Below, piece after piece: positions 1 to 7,767 of a DNA stretch of 64,000 bases. The first letter of the stretch is position 1, and the number at the start of each line of letters is the position of its first letter. Source of the stretch: Halobacillus andaensis (GTDB taxonomy: Bacteria; Bacillota; Bacilli; Bacillales; Halobacillaceae); NCBI RefSeq assembly GCF_014636475.1, contig NZ_BMEL01000001.1, positions 930,001-994,000 of the forward strand, in the 5' to 3' direction. The position numbers and the translations under genes are program-made. Below the pieces are notes generated by a model, which saw only the letters and a list, made by a program, of their open reading frames with translations, was not told where the DNA came from and made no database searches.

Positions 1-97
1 TCTTCACTCCCTGCTCTCTGATCCAGCTTGAAATTTGTTCGGTAATATCAATCATTTCGTCATGGTTACTTGTCTTTACTGGAATCGTTGTAAACAT
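1..97 (-). CDS. YjbQ/YugU-like (UPF0047) protein, 5' end only
   Basis: Only the first 32 codons lie in the window; the gene runs off the left edge. The N-terminus reads MFTTIPVKTSNHDEMIDITE, which resembles the start of the YjbQ/YugU family (UPF0047, linked to secondary thiamine-phosphate synthase activity). The ATG is preceded by a good AGAGGTGAG ribosome binding site. It begins 18 bases downstream of the dapF stop, so the two are probably cotranscribed. The family call rests on a short N-terminus and is from memory. Confidence 0.6.
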   Translation of the reverse strand, partial: MFTTIPVKTSNHDEMIDITEQISSWIREQGVK

Positions 98-114
98 TCG
101 CTCACCTCTCTCTA

Positions 115-1074
115 TTAGACTTGAGATGCCGCATAGTCTTTTAACTTTTCATAGATATCGATCTCATTTTGATGAGTGGTCGATTCGCCCCAATCCCAAC
201 GTTTATTTTCTAGATCGACTTCTATTGCAGCGGTATATACATTCGTTGCATTCCCTCTTAATTGAATGGTATAACGTCTTTCAGCTTTTTCAACCACACA
301 ATTCACAAGTCCGCCTTTGTTGATAACCACGATCGGCACATCTAATTCATTAGGGCCCAGAATTGTAGAAACAAGTGTTGAAGCAGACATTGCTGTACCG
401 CATGCATTTGTCAGACCGACCCCTCGTTCATACGTTTGCACAAAGATTTTATTTTTTTCTAAAATCTGTACGAAGCTGACGTTAACTCCCCGAGGAAACA
501 CACTCGTGAGTTGATTTGCTTTTTCACCAGTAGCTTTAAGATCCGCTTGATCCACTTCGTCGACGATCGTAACGATGTGGGGATTAGGGACACTGAGGGC
601 CGTAAACGTAAGTTTTGAAGACAACTCGGGAATGACTTCGTCCAGCGCTTCGCTTTTTTCAAAATTCATTGGCAACGAAGCTACTTCAAAAGAAACCGGC
701 TCAATAGCGACAGAGAACGTATCGATCCCGTCATAAATTTCCGCTACCTGTTCAACGGCCAGTACGGCTTTTTGCGTTTCAATTTTTACATTCGAATGCC
801 CCACTTGCTCAATCACATGACGGGCTACACAGCGCAAACCGTTGCCGCACATTTCCGCCTCTGTTCCATCTGAATTAAACATCCGCATACGCGCTTGGGC
901 TTTTTCACTGTCCATCACAAAGAGAATTCCGTCAGATCCGACGCCATCATTTCGGTCGCATAATAATAAAGATAGTTCTCTTCGTTCATCCTCTGTAAAT
1001 GTATAGTTATGTGTCATTTCATCAATTAAAATAAAATCGTTACCTGATCCATGGCATTTAATAAATTCTAACAT
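115..1074 (-). CDS. dapF: diaminopimelate epimerase
   Basis: Interconverts LL- and meso-diaminopimelate, the last shared step toward meso-DAP for peptidoglycan and toward lysine; cytosolic. At 319 aa it is somewhat longer than the usual 275-285 aa. Both halves of the two-cysteine acid/base pair are visible: Cys76 in MCGNGLRC and Cys225 in TNACGTAMS. The N-terminal FIKCHGSGNDFILID is typical of the family. The ATG follows a run of G residues (GGGGGGG) that can act as ribosome binding site. It lies downstream of, and in the same direction as, the siderophore transport genes, 50 bp away, and just upstream of the YugU-like gene. Confidence 0.95.
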   Translation of the reverse strand: MLEFIKCHGSGNDFILIDEMTHNYTFTEDERRELSLLLCDRNDGVGSDGILFVMDSEKAQARMRMFNSDGTEAEMCGNGLRCVARHVIEQVGHSNVKIETQKAVLAVEQVAEIYDGIDTFSVAIEPVSFEVASLPMNFEKSEALDEVIPELSSKLTFTALSVPNPHIVTIVDEVDQADLKATGEKANQLTSVFPRGVNVSFVQILEKNKIFVQTYERGVGLTNACGTAMSASTLVSTILGPNELDVPIVVINKGGLVNCVVEKAERRYTIQLRGNATNVYTAAIEVDLENKRWDWGESTTHQNEIDIYEKLKDYAASQV

Positions 1075-1124
1075 ATTAATTTCCCCCCCATTTTTTTAAC
1101 ACCATCATAGCATATTCTATCCCA

Positions 1125-3152
1125 TTATACAGAACGACGTTTCATAAGCCATAGAAAATATGGTGCTCCAATAAGAGCTACTAAGATCCCTGAAGGAATT
1201 TCATTTGGTGCAAGGAGCGTCCGGCTAAATAAGTCAGCGACTACAAGTAAAAATCCGCCAACTAACATCGTTACCGGAAGCAGCTTCTGATTCGCACTGC
1301 CGACTAGCAACCTTGAAAAGTGTGGAGCAATCAGTCCGACAAAACCAATTGCCCCAACTGCGGCAACGCTGCACGCTGCTAAAAGTGTGGCAAGCAAAGC
1401 CATTTGAAAACGAACGGATACTACTCCTAGCCCCAGACCCTTAGCCGCGTCATCTCCTAAAGAAAGCACGTCCAAGTTTTTAATGTGGACGGCTAGAATC
1501 GGTATAAATAAAAGGACAGGCCATAGCAGAAACTTGAGAATCTCCGCCCAGCCTTTTGCATAAGTAGTGCCCGATAACCAAGTAAGTGCAGAGGCGACTC
1601 CTAGTTCCGCTTGAACGACCATAATTTGTATAAAGGCTGAGCCGAACGCAGAAATCCCTATACCTAGAAGAGCAAGAGTGGTTGGGTGAAACTCAGCTTT
1701 AGCCCCTAAGGCCATGACAACTAAAAAGAAGAGAAGAGCTCCAATCATCGCACCAATCGGTACCCAGAAAGCCGAGACACTGAAAAAGTAAATCGTCGTT
1801 AACGCTCCTACACCCGCACCCGATGTAATCCCAATTACCGAAGGATCAGCTAACGGATTACGTAATACTCCTTGAAAGATCAGGCCGCTGACTGCTAGAA
1901 CAGCACCAGCTAATAAAGCTACGAGCGACCTTGGTAACCGTAATTCCAAAATAAAATTACGCATAAACTCATTGGTCTGCCCCATTAAAGCTTCATAGGT
2001 AGCTATCGGTTCAAATCCATAATTCCCCGATGACATGCTAATCCCTATCGTCACAATAATAACGAGAACTAATATAGGAACTATTTTTGCAAGCGGCAAG
2101 TTTACAGCCACTCTTCCAGCCATTACAGATCCTGTATCTTTCGAATTTCCTTCTTGCTTCATGCGAAGGACGAGCCATATGAGCCAGGGAGAGCCGACTA
2201 GCGCTGTAATGGCACCAACAGGCAGCTCAGAGAAGGAAGGATCAATGACTCTAGCCATCACATCAGCAAATAACAGGACGTTCGCTCCCCATATAAAAGA
2301 TCCAATGATCAGCGAAGCATGGGTTCTAAATCCTATTAATTTTACGATATGAGGCGCTACAAGGCCGACAAACCCGATTGGCCCAACGACACTTACTGTG
2401 ACAGAGGTGAGCAGGACAGCTGCCAGAATGGTCACCAGCTTCACGGACTTGATATTTTGCCCGAGAGCTGTGGCTACGTCATCCCCAAGCGTAAGGGTGT
2501 CTAATTTCCGTGCATAAATCAGGAGTATAATGAAGGAAATAATGATAAATGGCAAAGAAAACTGTACGCCATTCCAATCGTTTTGCACAAGAGTACCTGA
2601 TCCCCAAAGGAATAAACCTTGCGTTTCATTCTCATAAAAAATTTGCAGAAGCGACGTTAGAGATGAAAATAAAAAGGTAACAATCATCCCAGCAAGCACC
2701 ATACGGACAGGAGTGGCATCTCCCCCTCCTGATAACACGTATACAAATAAGAAAGTAAGAATACCTCCAATGAACGCTGTCACCACTCCATTGGCAACCG
2801 TAGCAAACGGTAGATAAATCGTAGCAGCCACCACGGCGAAATAGGTTCCTGAATGGATGCCTAACGTACTTGCAGAAGCAAGCGGGTTTTTCGTGACCGT
2901 TTGTAAAATAACTCCTGAGACGGCAAGCCCCCCGCCAGCAAGTATCCCAATGACGGCACGAGGAAGACGCATCACACGAACCGTATGATGCTCAATCGTA
3001 TCCATAGGGTTAACAATGGATTGTACGACTGTTGATAAAGGAAGCGATACATTTCCTTGATTGATATGTATAAATGTTAATAAACATAATAAGACGCTCC
3101 CACCTCCAAAGGTGAGAGCTCCTGTTATTACTTGTCTTAAGTTCGGGTTCAT
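1125..3152 (-). CDS. fused FecCD-type siderophore ABC transporter permease (FhuB-like)
   Basis: Membrane permease for ferric siderophore import. The 675 aa contain two tandem FecCD modules, each of about 330 aa. Each half carries the LRLPR..(A/G)..AG..LA.SG motif (about residues 43-65 and 400-425), a GDDVATALG or GDDAAKGLG segment, and the VGFVGLVAPH or IGFVGLIAPH motif that contacts the ATPase. About 20 membrane segments are expected. In most Bacillus loci the two halves are separate genes, so this is a natural fusion of the E. coli FhuB type. It follows the binding-protein gene by 16 bp. No ATP-binding protein gene is adjacent, so an ATPase encoded elsewhere must serve it. Substrate unknown. 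Confidence 0.9.
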   Translation of the reverse strand: MNPNLRQVITGALTFGGGSVLLCLLTFIHINQGNVSLPLSTVVQSIVNPMDTIEHHTVRVMRLPRAVIGILAGGGLAVSGVILQTVTKNPLASASTLGIHSGTYFAVVAATIYLPFATVANGVVTAFIGGILTFLFVYVLSGGGDATPVRMVLAGMIVTFLFSSLTSLLQIFYENETQGLFLWGSGTLVQNDWNGVQFSLPFIIISFIILLIYARKLDTLTLGDDVATALGQNIKSVKLVTILAAVLLTSVTVSVVGPIGFVGLVAPHIVKLIGFRTHASLIIGSFIWGANVLLFADVMARVIDPSFSELPVGAITALVGSPWLIWLVLRMKQEGNSKDTGSVMAGRVAVNLPLAKIVPILVLVIIVTIGISMSSGNYGFEPIATYEALMGQTNEFMRNFILELRLPRSLVALLAGAVLAVSGLIFQGVLRNPLADPSVIGITSGAGVGALTTIYFFSVSAFWVPIGAMIGALLFFLVVMALGAKAEFHPTTLALLGIGISAFGSAFIQIMVVQAELGVASALTWLSGTTYAKGWAEILKFLLWPVLLFIPILAVHIKNLDVLSLGDDAAKGLGLGVVSVRFQMALLATLLAACSVAAVGAIGFVGLIAPHFSRLLVGSANQKLLPVTMLVGGFLLVVADLFSRTLLAPNEIPSGILVALIGAPYFLWLMKRRSV

Positions 3153-3168
3153 TTATGTTCACGACCTT

Positions 3169-4167
3169 TTATTCGTCCTGACCTTCCTTTTCCAGGACAG
3201 AATCAACAACTTGTTCTGCTAGTACCTCAGCTGAAAGCGGTCCACCAAACGTCCACGTGCTCCCTGGCATTTGATATAACCGATCATCTTGTACAAAGTC
3301 CAGTTCTTCCCATACTGGGTTACCAGCTAATTGATCATCAAAGATGTTATCTTCATCTTGAACGATGTAGAAGAAATTAGAGTCCTGATAGTTCTGTAAC
3401 GTTTCTACAGTTGTTTCAGTGTAGCCGTAGATCTCCAACTCTTCTGATTCATAATCATTTGACATCCCTAATTCACTCATCACGTTTGCTACCATCGAAT
3501 TGTCGGTGAATAAGCGAAGTGTTGGCGTGTTTTGAGCCGTAAAGGCTTGCGTGATGACATAGTTCATGTCTTCCTGTCCAGCTTCCTCTAAACGCGCTCT
3601 CTGCTCCTCAAATGTACTTTCCATATCACTTACAGCTTGTTCAGCTTCATCTTGGCGGTCAACAACTTCAGCAATAGTATTAAATTCTTCTAGCATGCTG
3701 TCAAACTGATTCTCCGCACTTTCTTCCGAATAGGGGGCAAACATTAATGTAGGAGCAATTTCTTCTAAGTCTTCAGCAATTTCACTATGACGGAAATCCA
3801 CCCCGATAATCAAATCAGGTTCCAGTCTCGAAATCGCCTCGAGACTTGGCTCTTGTCTTGTCCCTACATCTTCTACTTCATCACTTAGCGGCTGGCCTAC
3901 ATCCACCCAGTCCCCATAAGAATCAAGGTCAGCCACTCCTGTCGGCTCCATACCTAGTGCTTGAAGCTCTTCTGCGTACGACCATTCTAACACAACGATA
4001 TTCTCTGGTGTTCCTTCAATCGTCTTCTCACCTGTAGCGTCTTCAACCGTTACAGAACGAGATTCTTCTTGAGAGGAATCTTCTTCTGCCTCTTCTTCAT
4101 TATTTCCACTGCAGGCCGCTAATAAAGCGGTCAGTAAAATCAACATAAGTAAATAAAATTTCTTCAT
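3169..4167 (-). CDS. ferric siderophore-binding lipoprotein (FecB/FhuD type)
   Basis: Extracellular solute-binding lipoprotein that delivers a ferric siderophore (or citrate) to the downstream permease. The signal peptide ends in the lipobox LLAAC (Cys19), followed by a Glu/Asp-rich linker. The mature part has the periplasmic-binding layout with VVLEWSYAEELQALG near residue 58 and LEAISRLEPDLIIG near residue 108. The protein is strongly acidic, as expected for a surface protein of a salt-adapted organism. The gene lies behind a sigma-A promoter with a Fur box over the start region. Exact ligand cannot be read from the sequence. Confidence 0.88.
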   Translation of the reverse strand: MKKFYLLMLILLTALLAACSGNNEEEAEEDSSQEESRSVTVEDATGEKTIEGTPENIVVLEWSYAEELQALGMEPTGVADLDSYGDWVDVGQPLSDEVEDVGTRQEPSLEAISRLEPDLIIGVDFRHSEIAEDLEEIAPTLMFAPYSEESAENQFDSMLEEFNTIAEVVDRQDEAEQAVSDMESTFEEQRARLEEAGQEDMNYVITQAFTAQNTPTLRLFTDNSMVANVMSELGMSNDYESEELEIYGYTETTVETLQNYQDSNFFYIVQDEDNIFDDQLAGNPVWEELDFVQDDRLYQMPGSTWTFGGPLSAEVLAEQVVDSVLEKEGQDE

Positions 4168-4243
4168 CCAACCTCTTCCTTTCTTTTTCTATTCCTTTAT
4201 GTGCTGCTTCTATGTAATACATAAAGAAACAAATAAGTTAAAT

Positions 4244-4299
4244 GATAAAGATTCTCATTATCACAATACTATCTTACTTGTCTAACAATTGAATGTCAA
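4244..4299 (-). promoter_or_regulatory. Fur-controlled promoter of the siderophore operon
   Basis: On the minus strand TTGACA (4294-4299), a 17-bp spacer and TAAGAT (4271-4276) form a near-consensus sigma-A promoter. Immediately downstream, 4244-4262 reads GATAATGAGAATCTTTATC, matching 17 of 19 positions of the classical Fur box. The box covers the expected transcription start and early leader, a position suited to repression by iron-loaded Fur. Confidence 0.85.
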
Positions 4300-4340
4300 T
4301 GAAAACTTTTCTCAATTATGCGTGTATATACGACTTAATA

Positions 4341-4357
4341 TTAATACCTGGTATTAA
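4341..4357. promoter_or_regulatory. FapR-like operator palindrome
   Basis: TTAATACCTGGTATTAA is a perfect 8+1+8 palindrome. It differs from the B. subtilis FapR consensus (TTAGTACCTGATACTAA, recalled) at three positions, two of which are symmetric. FapR represses lipid synthesis genes and is released by malonyl-CoA. The site lies 85 bp ahead of a fatty acid desaturase start. Inference from sequence similarity and gene function. Confidence 0.5.
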
Positions 4358-4364
4358 TTCGCCA

Positions 4365-4394
4365 TTGACTTTATATAAGTTGGATTGCTACGAT
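4365..4394 (+). promoter_or_regulatory. candidate sigma-A promoter of the desaturase gene
   Basis: TTGACT (4365-4370) and TACGAT (4389-4394) are separated by 18 bp. The -35 box is strong and the -10 moderate. The FapR-like palindrome ends 7 bp upstream of the -35 box. Confidence 0.45.
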
Positions 4395-4441
4395 TAAAAT
4401 ACAGCAAATTCGTACATCATGAGATATGGAAGGAGATTGTT

Positions 4442-5491
4442 ATGGAAGACTTACATTCATACGGTTGGTACGCTAAACGTGTGGCTAAATATATGCCCAA
4501 AGGAGTCTTTAAGCCTGTTCCTAAACGGTTATGGGGCGGTCTTGCTTATTTATCCATTGTCATCGCTGGATTGTTCATTATCAGTCTTACAGAATGGCAC
4601 CCATTCTTTTATTTACCGATTTCCATCATTCTTGGAGCAAGTTTTGCAGGTATGGGGTTCTTAGGACATGAAATTTTACATGGCACAGTCGTGAAAAAGC
4701 CATGGATTCGAGATCTGCTCGGTGCGATTGCCTTTTGGCCATTAAGTACAGGACCAAAGCTATGGAGAAAATGGCACAATTTAAACCACCATATCCATAC
4801 ACAGCACGAAGAAAATGATCCAGATTCCTGGCCGACACTCGAACGCTTAAGTAAGTCCAAGTTTTTCCGCTGGGTTTACAAGCTCCCTTTGTTTGTCCGC
4901 TCTTTTTTCGCGTTCGCTTCACTGGCTGTTCAATTTACAGCTCACTCGTTAAAAATGTTTTTTGCCTATATTAAGGATTTCAAACCTAAAAAACAACCAG
5001 AAGTTTGGCTGCAGATGGTTTTACCATGGGCAAGCTGGATCGGGCTGCTTTTTCTTATCGGTATTGAAAAATGGATCTTCGCGTTCGTCATTCCCTTGCT
5101 CGTTGCTAACCTAATCGTCATGGGATATATATCAACCAATCACCGGTTAAACCCGCTTGTTCCAGTCAATGATCCTCTGGCTAATAGTTTAACCGTTACT
5201 GTTCCTAAATGGGTTGATTACATTCACTTTAATTTTTCACATCACACGGAACATCACTTGTTCCCAGGGATGAGCTCGAAGCATTACCCACTAGTCAAAC
5301 AAAAAATCAAAGAACTCTGGCCAGAACGTTATCATGAAATGCCGTTGAGCAAAGCGCTTCTTGCCTTATGGAAAACACCAAGAGTATACTTTGACAATCG
5401 AGAGTTAATTGACCCTAACCAGGGAAACCTCTATGGCTCACTCGGCAACGGATTAAATGTTGAAAAGGTAGACTATAAAAAAATGAAGTAA
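4442..5491 (+). CDS. membrane fatty acid desaturase
   Basis: Inserts a double bond into acyl chains of membrane lipids, using a di-iron centre held by histidines. The three histidine boxes are present: HEILH (76-80), HNLNHH (112-117) and HHTEHH (267-272). Hydrophobic segments surround them (about 33-75, 190-230). I chose the ATG at 4442 (349 aa), preceded by AAGGAG with 6-bp spacing; an upstream in-frame TTG at 4385 has no site. It is a single-gene unit ended by a strong terminator. Regiospecificity cannot be deduced. A FapR-like palindrome upstream suggests control by lipid status; no DesK/DesR genes are nearby. Confidence 0.9.
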   Translation: MEDLHSYGWYAKRVAKYMPKGVFKPVPKRLWGGLAYLSIVIAGLFIISLTEWHPFFYLPISIILGASFAGMGFLGHEILHGTVVKKPWIRDLLGAIAFWPLSTGPKLWRKWHNLNHHIHTQHEENDPDSWPTLERLSKSKFFRWVYKLPLFVRSFFAFASLAVQFTAHSLKMFFAYIKDFKPKKQPEVWLQMVLPWASWIGLLFLIGIEKWIFAFVIPLLVANLIVMGYISTNHRLNPLVPVNDPLANSLTVTVPKWVDYIHFNFSHHTEHHLFPGMSSKHYPLVKQKIKELWPERYHEMPLSKALLALWKTPRVYFDNRELIDPNQGNLYGSLGNGLNVEKVDYKKMK

Positions 5492-5524
5492 TTGCTTAAA
5501 AACGTCCTTTTTTAAAGAGGTTCA

Positions 5525-5560
5525 GGCTGTCGAAAAAGTTCTCGACAGCCTTCTTTTTTG
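5525..5560 (+). terminator. rho-independent terminator of the desaturase gene
   Basis: GGCTGTCGA and TCGACAGCC form a perfect 9-bp stem followed by TTCTTTTTT. Confidence 0.9.
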
Positions 5561-5870
5561 ATCTTTATTTTAAAATTCAAGGTATTAATCATTTAAAACC
5601 ATCAGAGAGAGTGAAGTACTTGTTTCAATGAAGGAAAGATCTACATAATGAAATTGAAGTGGTGACTATTAAAAGATAGTGGAATGTAATATTGCATATT
5701 CGAAAGAACTACACGGGCAGCGCTATTGTCACTTGCACAGAAAAGAGAAAATCAAGGAACAGGCACTAATGACGACTACCTGTCTAAACATAATAAAGTT
5801 TACCTTACACCTAGCTAGGGTTGGAGGAGCGTTTTTTTCGGCTATAAGCTAAAGCTAAGGAGCACAGACC
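5561..5870. other. intergenic stretch with no recognised gene
   Basis: AT-rich sequence between the desaturase terminator and a GC-rich structured repeat. No open frame with a ribosome binding site and no family resemblance was found on either strand. Confidence 0.6.
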
Positions 5871-5970
5871 ATGACACTCCTGCGGAAAAACTGGCGATCC
5901 GAGACCCCGAGTGTGGGTTTCACGAGGAGACTTGGGCGTTCGTCCGCGGAAAGCGGCGCTTTTTCCTCTT
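5871..5970 (-). repeat. structured GC-rich Bacillaceae-type intergenic repeat, copy A
   Basis: The stretch shows CTCCTGCGG, then CCGAGACCCCGAGTG, CGAGGAGACTTGGGCG and CCGCGGAAAGCG, far more GC-rich than its surroundings. The pattern of CTCCTGCGG followed about 70 bp later by CCGCGGAAAGC is shared with the element at 28749-28895. I recall similar sequences scattered through Bacillaceae genomes. No protein is encoded; an open frame from 5871 is an artefact. Confidence 0.6.
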
Positions 5971-6033
5971 CCTTTTCTCCATACCAATGGGAAGAAACCG
6001 TCCTAGAATCTTATATTAAATATCGACAACCTG

Positions 6034-6061
6034 AACCTCCTTTCTTAAGGAGGTTTTTTTA
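6034..6061 (+). terminator. rho-independent terminator after the repeat region
   Basis: AACCTCCTT and AAGGAGGTT pair, followed by a run of T. No gene on this strand ends just before it, so it may mark the end of an unannotated transcript carrying repeat copy A. Confidence 0.7.
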
Positions 6062-6114
6062 GGTTTAACAGATGTTTATCGTCTAATCCTGGTCCTTTAA
6101 GCACTTCCTGCCGT

Positions 6115-6151
6115 CCACAAAAAAATAAGCGTCAATCTCATCGATTGACGC
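6115..6151 (-). terminator. terminator of the ilv-leu operon
   Basis: On the minus strand GCGTCAAT and ATTGACGC form an 8-bp stem followed by TTATTTTTTTG, 16 bp past the ilvA stop. It closes the long ilv-leu-ilvA transcript. Confidence 0.88.
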
Positions 6152-6166
6152 TCCATTCCTCATTTC

Positions 6167-7099
6167 TTATACCATGACCATTCTTTTTGTTAAGGCTAGC
6201 TGTTGAACGTGTGGCAATCTGGAAACATCCATATTTCCTCCACTTACAACAACACCGCACTTCTTCCCAGCTAAAGCTGGCTTCTGGGCTAATACTGCGG
6301 CAAGAGCCGTAGCTCCTGCTCCTTCCACGAGCGTCTTCTCACGTTCTAGCAGCTTTAAGATGGAGTTTGCAATCTGCTGCTCTTCCACCGTTACGATCTC
6401 ATCCACATACTTACGGATATAATGGAACGTTTTCGTCCCATGCTGCTTTACAGCAATGCCGTCAGCAATAGTAGAGACAGAGGTCAATTTTTTCGGACCA
6501 CACTTGTAAAACGAGTTATACATGGAAGGTGCTTTCTCAGACTGAACACCCACAACTTTAATATCCGGCTTCAATTGCTTCGCCGCATAGGCGATACCTG
6601 CAATTAGACCTCCCCCTCCGATGGGGACGACGATGGTGTCAAGATCGGGCTGCTCCTGCAGCATTTCTACAGCTACTGTTGCCTGCCCGGCCATAACGTC
6701 TACATCGTCAAACGGATGGATAAACGTCGCACCGCAGCGTTTCTGCTCTTCCATGGCAGCTGCATAGGCTTCTTGAAAAGATTCTCCTGTTAGTACAGTT
6801 TTTGCTCCATAAGCTTCTGTTGCTTGAACTTTAGCTTGAGGAGTTCCCTCTGGCATAAAGATTTGAGCAGTAATCCCACGTTTGGCTGCAGCGAGCGCTA
6901 CACCTTGCGCGTGGTTTCCTGCTGATGCAGCAATGACTCCACATTCTGCTTCTTCACTCGTCAGCTGGGAGACTTTAAAAGAAGCACCTCTTACCTTGAA
7001 TGCTCCTGTCTTTTGCTGATTTTCCATCTTCAAGTACACTTGCTGCCCTGTGTAATGATTAAATGTTTCAGAGGTTTTAAACGGTGTTTGGTGCACCAC
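6167..7099 (-). CDS. ilvA: threonine ammonia-lyase (threonine dehydratase), short form, start probably lost by frameshift
   Basis: PLP enzyme that deaminates threonine to 2-oxobutanoate, the entry to isoleucine. The PLP lysine lies in KTGAFKVRGA and the phosphate-binding loop is GGGGLIAG. At 310 aa it ends after the catalytic domain and lacks the C-terminal regulatory region of B. subtilis IlvA (about 420 aa). The start is odd. The open GTG codons at 7099 and 7096 have no ribosome binding site, while AAGGAG at 7164-7169 precedes a TTG at 7155 in another frame. One extra G in the G run 7150-7153 would join that TTG to the gene and add 19 residues ending KEQLND. Last gene of the operon, after leuD. 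Confidence 0.82.
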   Translation of the reverse strand: MVHQTPFKTSETFNHYTGQQVYLKMENQQKTGAFKVRGASFKVSQLTSEEAECGVIAASAGNHAQGVALAAAKRGITAQIFMPEGTPQAKVQATEAYGAKTVLTGESFQEAYAAAMEEQKRCGATFIHPFDDVDVMAGQATVAVEMLQEQPDLDTIVVPIGGGGLIAGIAYAAKQLKPDIKVVGVQSEKAPSMYNSFYKCGPKKLTSVSTIADGIAVKQHGTKTFHYIRKYVDEIVTVEEQQIANSILKLLEREKTLVEGAGATALAAVLAQKPALAGKKCGVVVSGGNMDVSRLPHVQQLALTKRMVMV

Positions 7100-7176
7100 A
7101 TCGTTTAATTGTTCTTTGGCTTCAAAGACTTTAGCTAGCGTTAAGAAATCCCCAACGTCTTCACTCCTTGTTTTAA

Positions 7177-7764
7177 TTATTTGGCTTTTTCTGTTTCATA
7201 CTGATCAATGGCGTCAGCGTAATTCAACGTCACAGATATTTCGTCCCAGCCATTTAACAACATATCTTTATGATAAGGTTGAATATCAAATGCTGATACT
7301 AAACCATGATCACTTTTCACTTGTTGATTGACTAAATCAACGTCAATGGTTACTTTTTCTTCCTTTGCCTGCTCTAGTAAGTCATTGACTTCATGACGAG
7401 GCAGTACAATCGGTAGAATTCCATTCTTAAAGCAATTATTGTAAAAAATATCGGCAAAGCTTGTGGCGATTACGACCTTAAAGCCATAATCTTGTATGGC
7501 CCAAGGCGCGTGCTCTCTTGAAGAACCGCATCCGAAATTTTCACCAGCTACAAGAACGGAAGCGTCCTTATACATTGGATCATTTAAGGAGAAATCTTCT
7601 CGTTCTGTACCATCATCATTGAAACGCCAGTTGTAAAAAAGAAACTGCCCGAAGCCCTGACGCTCAATTCGTTTCAGAAACTGTTTCGGAATAATTTGGT
7701 CTGTGTCAATGTTCGAGCGATCAAGCGGGTAAATTAACCCTTTGTGCTGTTTAATAGGTTCCAT
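7177..7764 (-). CDS. leuD: 3-isopropylmalate dehydratase small subunit
   Basis: Works with LeuC to isomerise 2- to 3-isopropylmalate in leucine synthesis. 195 aa, normal length. The swivel-domain motif FGCGSSREHAPWA and the start YPLDRSNIDTDQIIPKQFLK are characteristic. It starts after AGGAGGG, 3 bp downstream of the leuC stop, so translation is probably coupled. It precedes the short ilvA. Confidence 0.96.
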   Translation of the reverse strand: MEPIKQHKGLIYPLDRSNIDTDQIIPKQFLKRIERQGFGQFLFYNWRFNDDGTEREDFSLNDPMYKDASVLVAGENFGCGSSREHAPWAIQDYGFKVVIATSFADIFYNNCFKNGILPIVLPRHEVNDLLEQAKEEKVTIDVDLVNQQVKSDHGLVSAFDIQPYHKDMLLNGWDEISVTLNYADAIDQYETEKAK

Positions 7765-7767
7765 TCT

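Noticed and set aside
5871-6062. 63-codon open frame on plus
   Set aside because: It merely crosses the GC-rich structured repeat.
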